A stretch of 11,326 nucleotides of DNA from Bacilli bacterium (GTDB taxonomy: Bacteria; Bacillota_I; Bacilli_A; RFN20; CAG-826), in NCBI GenBank assembly GCA_024698065.1, contig JAILRR010000068.1:1-11326 (forward strand), read 5' to 3'. Of the stretch, positions 6,179 to 11,326 are shown piece after piece (position 1 is the stretch's first letter; each line of letters starts with the position of its first letter). A program made the position numbers and the translations under genes. The notes under the pieces are model-generated. The model was not told the origin of the DNA. It did no database searches and was given only the letters and a program-made list of their open reading frames with translations.

Positions 6179-6205
6179 ATTTTAGCAAAAGATGGGGCAA
6201 GGCAA
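6179..6205 (-). promoter_or_regulatory. Extended -10 promoter of the flavodoxin-like gene
   Basis: On the minus strand TGC-TAAAAT (-10 at 6179-6184) is followed by AAAAAT and the ATG. TTGCCT (6200-6205) lies 15 bases upstream as a possible -35; the short spacing fits an extended -10 promoter that depends little on the -35. It is nearly the same as the element before the TPR-like gene (TTTGCTAGAAT, six bases, ATG). Confidence 0.55.
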
Positions 6206-6227
6206 GTCTTTTTTCTTGGCTAGGCAT

Positions 6228-6257
6228 AAAAGAAAAACACCCACTTTGAATGGGTGT
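6228..6257 (-). terminator. Intrinsic terminator of the triple-repeat membrane protein gene
   Basis: On the minus strand ACACCCA, a 7-base loop and TGGGTGT (stem arms 6251-6257 and 6237-6243) run into TTTTTCTTTTAT. It begins 18 bases after the stop codon at 6275. Confidence 0.87.
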
Positions 6258-6274
6258 CTTCCTTATATTAAAGA

Positions 6275-8647
6275 TTATTGGATCTTTTTGGCGTGGCCAC
6301 CAAGAAGGATGATCATCTTGACGGCTTGGAGGGAATAATCATCAAGGTCGACGATGAGTCTCTTATCAAGGACGCCTCTCGCTAAGACTTTGACGTATCC
6401 GGTCTTGGCAGGGACGAGCTTCTTCTTGATGAGGGCTTTAAGGTCAACCATATCGCCATCTTTGAAGTTTTGGGAAAGGGTATCGATGTTGATGATCTCT
6501 TTCTTGCCTTTGTGATGATGATGGATGACATCTTCTTCGATAGAAGCCTCCGCCACTTCGTTGGTCATCATCTTATCAGCTTCCTCGACGCTGATTGGGG
6601 TATGGTGCTCATCCTGATGCTCTTCTTTGACTCTCGTCTTGAGCTCTTTGATGAGACCTTTCTTAAGAAGGGCTTTGGTCGATTCGGTTGGGATGCGGTA
6701 ATCTTCGTCCTGCTCCTTGCCTTTTCCGGCCTCGAACTTCTTCATGACATCGTCGATAAGGTCTTTGGCATAGCCAAGGCGTCTGTCGTTCTTGATCCTG
6801 AAGAGGCACGGGACTTCCTCGAACTTCTTGGATTCGACTTTCTCGACCTTGTATTTTGTCTCCGCGTAGTCATCGGCGTTCAAAGCGTAATAGACGCATA
6901 AGGTCTTACCTCTGATCGCAAACTTGAGAACTTGGTTCCTGCCAAGGTTAAGGGAGTCATAACGCCAGGAAACACGTGAATTCACTTTCTTATACGAGAG
7001 AGCGTAATTCTTGAGGATGGTGTAATAGTCTTTGACCGTGGCTTCGCTCTGCGAGAGTTTCGCTTTGAAGGACTTGATGTATCTTATCTCGAAGATGTTG
7101 CCTTTGGCATCCTTCTCGACAAGGATCTCATCTCCATCGGCGTTGGTCTTGGTCTCAAGGATCTCCATATCGGCTGGAGCCTCTTCGATAGCCGCCTCAG
7201 GCTTATTGACTTTGACTTTGAGCTCTTTGATCAATCCACGTTTGATGAGAGGCTTGTTCTCTTCATACGGGAGGATATAGGACTCATGCTGCTCTTTGCC
7301 TTTTTCTAGGCCGAGCTTCTTAGCGACTTCGGCCATGAGGTCTTTGGCATAGCCAAGGCGTCTGTCGTTCTTAATGCGGAAGAGGCACGGGACTTCCTCG
7401 AACTTCTTGGATTCGACCTTCTCGACCTTGTATTTGGTCTCAGCGTAGTCGTCGGCATTAAGAGGGTAATAGACACAAAGTGTCTTGCCTCTGACAGCGA
7501 ACTTAAGGAACCGGTTACGGCCAGCATTGATGGAATCATAGTGCCAACTGACTCTCGAATTGTTTTTCTTATAGGAGAGAGCCTCATTCTTAAGCTCCTC
7601 GTAATATTTCTTGGTCTCTTCAGGGGCCTGGATGATCTTGGCGGTGAAGGATTTGACGAACCTGATTTCGAAGATATTGCCTTTGGCATCCTTCTCGACA
7701 AGGATCTCATCTCCATCGGCGTTGGTCTTGGTCTCAAGGATTTCGAGTTCTTCTTCTGGCGCTTCCTCGACTGGAGCTGGCGCAGGTTTATTGACTTGGA
7801 CTTTGAGTTCCTTGATTAAGCCACGTTTAAGAAGAGGTGATGTTTCTTCATAAGGAAGGACATAGGATTCATGTTGCTCCTCCCCTTTCTCTAAGCCAAG
7901 TTTGCCCATCACGGTAGCGATGAGGTCTTTGGCATAATCCCTTCTTCTGTCGTTCTTGATTCGATAGAGGCAAGGGACGTCTTCGTATTTCTTCTTCTCA
8001 ACCTTCTCCACTTTGTATTTGGATTCGGCGTAATCATCGGCGTTCAAGGCATAATAAACGCATAAGGTCTTGCCTCTGATCACGAACTTGAGAACTTTTT
8101 CTCTGCCAACGTTCACGGAATCGTAATGCCAGCTGACACGGCTATTGGCCTTCTTGTATGAGAGGACCTCGTTTTTGAGCTCCTCATAATATTTCTTGGT
8201 TTCTTCAGGCGATTGAATGAGTTTCGCGGTAAAGGATTTGATGAATCTGATCTCGAAGATGTTTCCTTTCTTGTCTTTCTCAACGAGGATCTCATCACCG
8301 TCGTCATTGATTTTGGTCTCAAGGATTTCCATTCCGGCCGCTTTTTCTTCTTCGGCGACTTCGTCTAAATCCTCTTTGGCCACTTCTTCCTCTTCAAGGA
8401 TCTCAGCAGCCTCTTCGCTTGCCTCTTCCTCTACGGACGCGATTGCCTCTGGCCCCTTCTCTTCTTCCAGAGGTTTGCTTTCTTCCTTCAAAGCCACGTT
8501 CTTCTGGCGCTTTTTCACAAACCAGACGACGACACAGACAATGAGGATCAGCAAGGTCAGTCCAATGAGGACATAAAGCACCACAAGTGGGGCGTCCACA
8601 CTGGAACCGGCTAACGTCAAAAATGGGTCAACTACGTCTAAAAACAT
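6275..8647 (-). CDS. Membrane-anchored protein with three tandem ~194-residue repeats and a uL15-like C-terminal domain
   Basis: A 790-residue protein of unknown function. A single membrane segment (about 19-44, APLVVLYVLIGLTLLILIVC) is followed by KKRQK, which by the positive-inside rule puts the rest in the cytosol. Residues 55-105 are a Glu-rich linker. Three repeats start at about 106, 301 and 494, each opening (M/L)EILETK and containing GNIFEIR, SFxAK, SRVSWxYDS, RGKTLCVYY, DDYAE, VPCLxRIKNDRR and RGLIKELK. Repeats 2 and 3 are identical over 42 residues (396-437 and 589-630). A His-rich spacer (677-712, with four His in a row at 709-712) leads to residues 718-790, whose pattern (INIDTL, FKDGDMVDL, VKVLARGVLDKRL, ALQ-type helix, GGHAKKI) resembles the C-terminal half of ribosomal protein uL15. 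The ATG at 8647 has AAGGAG (8658-8663) 10 bases upstream; 25 codons further up are open but Lys/Arg-rich and unlikely. Monocistronic. Confidence 0.88.
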   Translation of the reverse strand: MFLDVVDPFLTLAGSSVDAPLVVLYVLIGLTLLILIVCVVVWFVKKRQKNVALKEESKPLEEEKGPEAIASVEEEASEEAAEILEEEEVAKEDLDEVAEEEKAAGMEILETKINDDGDEILVEKDKKGNIFEIRFIKSFTAKLIQSPEETKKYYEELKNEVLSYKKANSRVSWHYDSVNVGREKVLKFVIRGKTLCVYYALNADDYAESKYKVEKVEKKKYEDVPCLYRIKNDRRRDYAKDLIATVMGKLGLEKGEEQHESYVLPYEETSPLLKRGLIKELKVQVNKPAPAPVEEAPEEELEILETKTNADGDEILVEKDAKGNIFEIRFVKSFTAKIIQAPEETKKYYEELKNEALSYKKNNSRVSWHYDSINAGRNRFLKFAVRGKTLCVYYPLNADDYAETKYKVEKVESKKFEEVPCLFRIKNDRRLGYAKDLMAEVAKKLGLEKGKEQHESYILPYEENKPLIKRGLIKELKVKVNKPEAAIEEAPADMEILETKTNADGDEILVEKDAKGNIFEIRYIKSFKAKLSQSEATVKDYYTILKNYALSYKKVNSRVSWRYDSLNLGRNQVLKFAIRGKTLCVYYALNADDYAETKYKVEKVESKKFEEVPCLFRIKNDRRLGYAKDLIDDVMKKFEAGKGKEQDEDYRIPTESTKALLKKGLIKELKTRVKEEHQDEHHTPISVEEADKMMTNEVAEASIEEDVIHHHHKGKKEIINIDTLSQNFKDGDMVDLKALIKKKLVPAKTGYVKVLARGVLDKRLIVDLDDYSLQAVKMIILLGGHAKKIQ
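6620..7168 (-). repeat. Repeat 3 of the triple-repeat protein
   Basis: Encodes residues about 494-676. Close to repeat 2 in its first 35 and middle 42 residues but different in SQSEATVKDYYTILKNY and at its end, where the closing VNKP is replaced by RVKEE and a His-rich spacer. Confidence 0.85.
7199..7747 (-). repeat. Repeat 2 of the triple-repeat protein
   Basis: Encodes residues about 301-483. Shares a 65-base identical DNA stretch with repeat 3 (7677-7741 here, 7098-7162 there), exactly 579 bases apart, i.e. in register. Confidence 0.87.
7784..8332 (-). repeat. Repeat 1 of the triple-repeat protein
   Basis: Encodes residues about 106-288. It is the most diverged copy: for example it has KKKYEDVPCLYRIKNDRRRDY where the other two have SKKFEEVPCLFRIKNDRRLGY. 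Boundaries are set by the shared opening EILETK and the closing LIKELKVQVNKP. Confidence 0.85.
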
Positions 8648-8800
8648 AATTTTACATCTCCTTGGTTTTATGTTGGTTTTTGCACCAATACTATTTTGGT
8701 CCCTTTTTCTTCTTTTTAACAAGAAGAATCAACAAAAAGCCACTGATGATGCCGTTTCTAAATTTGTTTCAAGGTGAAAAGAAATAATATAATTACTGTC
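8648..8800 (-). promoter_or_regulatory. Promoter candidate and long AT-rich leader of the triple-repeat gene
   Basis: On the minus strand TTGTAT, 17 bases, TATTAT is the best promoter candidate, with the -10 around 8781-8786 and a start near 8775; the -35 is weak. It would give a leader of about 128 bases. The leader holds a perfect 8-bp AT-rich hairpin (TTCTTCTT/AAGAAGAA, 8707-8728, 6-base loop). Nearer the gene are three ACCAA copies and one TTGGT; the last ACCAA runs into the AAGGAG ribosome site, so TTGGT could pair with it. I recognise no known riboswitch. No other gene is visible in 8648-8838. Confidence 0.35.
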
Positions 8801-8838
8801 CTTTTTATACAAAAAGAGTGTTTTGGCTGACGCGTAAC

Positions 8839-8871
8839 AAAGAAAAAGACGCACCATATTGCAGGACGTCT
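8839..8871 (-). terminator. Terminator of the tRNA-Arg gene
   Basis: On the minus strand AGACG (8867-8871) pairs with CGTCT (8847-8851), extended inward by CC/GG around a bulge, and is followed by TTTTCTTT. It starts about 13 bases after the tRNA 3' end. A matching A-rich run before the stem may give weaker termination the other way. Confidence 0.7.
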
Positions 8872-8883
8872 ATCTTTTTCTTT

Positions 8884-8960
8884 TGGCGCGCTCGAGGCGA
8901 CTCGAACGCCTGACCCACAGCTTAGAAGGCTGTTGCTCTATCCAACTGAGCTACGAGCGC
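8884..8960 (-). tRNA. tRNA-Arg (anticodon UCU), CCA encoded
   Basis: All cloverleaf parts can be paired: acceptor GCGCTCG/CGAGCGC, D stem GCTC/GAGC with loop AGTTGGATA, anticodon stem ACAGC/GCTGT with loop CTTCTAA (anticodon TCT), 5-base variable loop, T stem AGGCG/CGCCT with loop TTCGAGT, discriminator G and an encoded CCA. Length is 74 bases plus CCA. It reads AGA and AGG arginine codons. It has its own promoter and terminator between the repeat-protein gene and uvrC. Confidence 0.97.
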
Positions 8961-8973
8961 GTGCCGAGACATT

Positions 8974-9001
8974 ATAATACACCAAAGGTGATTTGAGGCA
9001 A
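8974..9001 (-). promoter_or_regulatory. Promoter of the tRNA-Arg gene
   Basis: On the minus strand TTGCCT (8996-9001), 16 bases, TATTAT (8974-8979), placing the start about 7 bases before the mature tRNA. An overlapping TATAAT (8971-8976) would need a 19-base spacer. The spacer contains the inverted repeat CACC-TTT-GGTG (8980-8990). No true terminator for uvrC is seen here, so uvrC mRNA may read into the tRNA. Confidence 0.6.
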
Positions 9002-9006
9002 TCTTT

Positions 9007-10773
9007 TTATAGAGTTTTTAGTTTTTCGATAAGACTCATTGCCACTTCGTGGGGCAAGAGTTGCTCAAGCTCCGATAATGAGGCGTTTTTGAGGGAATCG
9101 ATTGTCGGGTAATTCTTTTTGAGTATGTCTTTTCTCTTCCCCCCTAATCCTTTGACTCCGTCGAAGACACTTAGTTTCATCTTCTTGCTTCTTTCCGCCT
9201 TATGGAAAGATATGGCGAACCTATGGACTTCGTCTTGCATTCTCATGAGCAAAAAGAAGAGAGGCGAGGTTGGACTAAGGGGGTAAGTATTCCCATCTTT
9301 GTCGATGATTCCTTCTGTTTGGTGTTTGTCGTTCTTATATAGACCATAGACCGGAATATCGACCTCAATGGAATTAAGGGCTTCAAGGGTGGCGTGAACC
9401 TGGGTCAAACCTCCATCGGTGAGGATGAGATCAGGATATGAAAGGTTCTCGTCTTTGAGTCTCTTGTATCTTCTTGAAACGACTTCCACCATCGAATGGT
9501 AATCGTCCCCCGCATTAACCTCACTTAAATGGAATTTTCTATACATCCCTTTGGCAGGCTCACCATTGATATAGCAAACCATCGCCCCCACTGGCGAAGA
9601 GCCTTGGAGATGGGAGTTATCAAAAAGCTCGATGCGGTATGGCGTCTTGATATGAAGGATTTTTCCAAGCTCATCAAGAAGGGCTTCATTATCGTCTTCA
9701 AGCCTTGCCGACATGAAGTGAGCGTCTAACCCTTGTCTAGCGTTAAGTGAGGCCATATCGAGCTGTTCATAAAGCCTTCCTTCTTTTGGAGAGACAATCT
9801 TCGCATCAGGGTAGATAGGAAGGAAATCCTCGGCAAATCCGACGATATTGCAGACAATCTCGCTAGGAAGATCGTTGTTCTGATAATATTCCTCAATGAG
9901 TTCGGTAGCCTGTTCATGAGGCTCACCAAAAGACTGCACGACGACGTTCTTTTTGCCAAGCAGTCTTCCACCTCTGATGGTGAGGATTGAAAGGCCAAGA
10001 TAAGAATCACGCGTCGCATAGGCGAAAATATCCCTATTCGTCTTGTCGGTAGAAACTTCGACGGATTGTTTGGCAACCGTTCTTTCTAGAGAATCGATGC
10101 TGCTCTTATAGAAAGCGGCATCCTCATACCTTTCTTCATCGGATGCTTTAAGCATCTTCTCTTTTAGTTCTTTCTTGATGGGTTCGATATTCCCTTCAAG
10201 AAGGGACTTGATGCTTTCGTAGAGTTCTTTGTACGTCTCTTCTGGTATGTCTTTCTCACATGGGCCTAGACATTGCCCAAGATGGTAATAAAGGCAGATC
10301 TTCTTCCCGAGGTTCTTGCATTTCCTTGTCGGATAAAGGGAATTAATGAGGTCGATGGTCTTATAGGCGTCGCTCGAATTCGGGAATGGGCCGAAATAGA
10401 AATAGTTCTTATCGTCCGCTCGACGAGCGATTTTGAGGAAAGCGTCTTTCCTTCTTAAGGCGATATATGGGTAATGCGAATCGTCCATGAGCATGATGTT
10501 GTAACGAGGATAGTGCGTTTGGATGAGGTTCATCTCGAGTATGAAGGCCTCTTTCTCGTTATGGACGATGATGAAATCGAAATGGTCGACATGGGTGACC
10601 ATGGCGAAAACCTTGCCACTTTGTGGGCGAAGGAAATACTGGGAAACCCTGTTCTTTAAGTTCTTCGCCTTGCCAACATAAATAATCTTGTCCTCGGCGT
10701 CTTTCATAAGATAAACGCCAGGTTTGCTCGGAAGAAGGGCGATTTGGCTTTCAAGCTTCTTGCTTAACTCCAT
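9007..10773 (-). CDS. uvrC: Excinuclease ABC subunit C (UvrC), nucleotide excision repair nuclease
   Basis: A 588-residue UvrC, full length. It joins the UvrB-DNA complex and cuts both sides of a lesion. The N-terminal GIY-YIG nuclease is GVY (19-21) and YVG (32-34), with Arg42 and Glu80 as likely catalytic and metal residues. Four cysteines (152, 160, 168, 172) match the UvrC iron-sulfur motif. The UVR domain that binds UvrB lies at about 197-232 (KEKMLKASDEERYEDAAFYK). The RNase-H-like 5' nuclease has Asp385 (FDNSHLQG), Asp423/424 (DDYHSM), Asp453 (ILTDGG) and His517 (DEVHRFA). A helix-hairpin-helix tail follows (about 535-588). The ATG at 10773 begins one base after the mutS2 stop codon, so translation is probably coupled; there is no strong separate ribosome site. 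A frame open 23 codons further up would overlap mutS2 and lacks family support. Confidence 0.97.
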   Translation of the reverse strand: MELSKKLESQIALLPSKPGVYLMKDAEDKIIYVGKAKNLKNRVSQYFLRPQSGKVFAMVTHVDHFDFIIVHNEKEAFILEMNLIQTHYPRYNIMLMDDSHYPYIALRRKDAFLKIARRADDKNYFYFGPFPNSSDAYKTIDLINSLYPTRKCKNLGKKICLYYHLGQCLGPCEKDIPEETYKELYESIKSLLEGNIEPIKKELKEKMLKASDEERYEDAAFYKSSIDSLERTVAKQSVEVSTDKTNRDIFAYATRDSYLGLSILTIRGGRLLGKKNVVVQSFGEPHEQATELIEEYYQNNDLPSEIVCNIVGFAEDFLPIYPDAKIVSPKEGRLYEQLDMASLNARQGLDAHFMSARLEDDNEALLDELGKILHIKTPYRIELFDNSHLQGSSPVGAMVCYINGEPAKGMYRKFHLSEVNAGDDYHSMVEVVSRRYKRLKDENLSYPDLILTDGGLTQVHATLEALNSIEVDIPVYGLYKNDKHQTEGIIDKDGNTYPLSPTSPLFFLLMRMQDEVHRFAISFHKAERSKKMKLSVFDGVKGLGGKRKDILKKNYPTIDSLKNASLSELEQLLPHEVAMSLIEKLKTL

Positions 10774-10774
10774 C

Positions 10775-11326
10775 TTATTTGAGGTGGACGATGGTCGCTC
10801 CGCCTCCTCCTTCTTCACCAGTCGCCCCCTCATAAGAGGCAACGATGTTCTTATGGCTCTCGCAATATGTTCTAGTTAAGTTACGAAGCGCTCCACTTCC
10901 CCAACCATGGATGATTCTCACCCTCTTGTAGTGACGGATGAGGCATTCATCGATGTATTTCTCTAAGGAAAGCTTTGCTTCATCGATATGTTGGCCGATT
11001 ATATTGAGCTCAAGAGGGACGCTGGCTCTATTCGCGAGGTCATCGATTCTAAGAGCGGAGGTCTCCTTCCTCTCGATCTTAGGCTCTTCGACTCTGACGG
11101 CTTGGTCTTTCTTCGCGTGCAAAGTAAGGCCTTCTCTCGTGACGATGGTGATTTTGTTTCCGTTCATCTCTTTGAGGCGACCTTGGACGAATAAAGAAGG
11201 AATTGCCACGTAATCCCCGACCGAAAGAGGACCATCGAAGGTCTCTTTCTTGACCTCTTCTTGGAGGTCTTCGAGTTTCTTTTTGGCTTTGATGACCTCA
11301 TGTAGTTTGACGTCAGAATGCTGAAC
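10775..11326 (-). CDS. mutS2: MutS2, C-terminal part with Smr domain (gene runs off the right edge)
   Basis: The last 183 codons of MutS2, a MutS homologue of Gram-positives linked to suppression of recombination and to ribosome rescue. A lysine-rich coiled-coil end (KAKKKLEDLQEEVKKE) leads into a KOW-like barrel (LSVGDYVAIPSLFVQGRLKEMNGNKITIVTREG). The C-terminal Smr domain follows, with HGWGSGALR for the usual HGxGTGxLR and a final GGGGATIVHLK. The usual LDLRG motif reads LNIIG here. The ATPase core lies outside the window. A GTG at 11209 is not the start, since the frame is open to the window end with family-typical sequence. It lies directly upstream of uvrC and the two stand as one transcription unit, as is common in Firmicutes. 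Confidence 0.93.
   Translation of the reverse strand, partial: VQHSDVKLHEVIKAKKKLEDLQEEVKKETFDGPLSVGDYVAIPSLFVQGRLKEMNGNKITIVTREGLTLHAKKDQAVRVEEPKIERKETSALRIDDLANRASVPLELNIIGQHIDEAKLSLEKYIDECLIRHYKRVRIIHGWGSGALRNLTRTYCESHKNIVASYEGATGEEGGGGATIVHLK

Noticed and set aside
6470..6901. Plus-strand open frame with hydrophobic stretches
   Set aside because: Antisense to the repeat-protein gene; hydrophobic residues come from reading Lys/Glu codons in reverse.
6620..8332. CRISPR array or transposon suggested by regular repetition
   Set aside because: The ~579-base units are in-frame coding repeats without short repeats, spacers, inverted ends or a transposase.
10774..10842. Longer UvrC N-terminus starting at 10842
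   Set aside because: It would overlap the mutS2 Smr coding region by 68 bases and adds non-family sequence before the normal MELSKKLE start.
1..11326. UGA read as tryptophan (Mollicutes-type code)
   Set aside because: All genes are complete under the standard code and the tryptophans inspected are TGG.

Overview
The window looks like chromosomal core DNA from a low-GC Gram-positive bacterium of the Bacilli/Erysipelotrichia/Mollicutes side of the Bacillota. Pointers are a tig-then-lon order without clpX between them, a CIRCE (HrcA) operator in front of lon, mutS2 directly followed by uvrC, AGGAGG-type ribosome sites in front of some genes, and a TPR-like protein of a kind I associate with Mollicutes relatives. 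The genes read through with the standard code (Trp is TGG, no UGA recoding needed). No phage, IS or CRISPR signature was seen.

Layout, left to right. (1) 1-2432, minus strand: protein quality control. Trigger factor (tig, own promoter, own terminator) is followed by lon, which runs off the left edge and has a clear sigma-A promoter with a CIRCE element laid over its -35. (2) 2449-4276: a divergent pair, a TPR-like cytosolic protein (minus) and a secreted lipoprotein (plus), separated by 79 bases holding a perfect 16-bp palindrome between two compact promoters. (3) 4266-6184: a HAD phosphatase (minus), convergent with the lipoprotein gene, whose terminator lies inside the HAD coding sequence; then a divergent TetR-type regulator (plus) with a probable autoregulatory operator; then a flavodoxin-like protein (minus) sharing a two-way terminator with the regulator. 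(4) 6233-8780: one large gene for a membrane-anchored protein with a Glu-rich linker, three tandem ~194-residue repeats and a C-terminal domain resembling the C-terminal half of ribosomal protein uL15. (5) 8839-9001: a tRNA-Arg(UCU) gene with its own promoter and terminator. (6) 9007-11326, minus strand: uvrC, immediately preceded by the 3' end of mutS2, which runs off the right edge.

The most notable element is the triple-repeat, uL15-tailed membrane protein: its repeat unit has no function I can name, two of the copies have been kept nearly identical, and a ribosomal-protein-like domain is tethered to the membrane on what should be the cytosolic side. The second theme is regulation: several genes (TPR-like protein, lipoprotein, flavodoxin) have a -10 hexamer only 6-9 bases before the ATG and no Shine-Dalgarno sequence, which predicts leaderless or nearly leaderless mRNAs alongside ordinary SD-led genes. 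All functional calls come from reading motifs by eye; no database search was possible.
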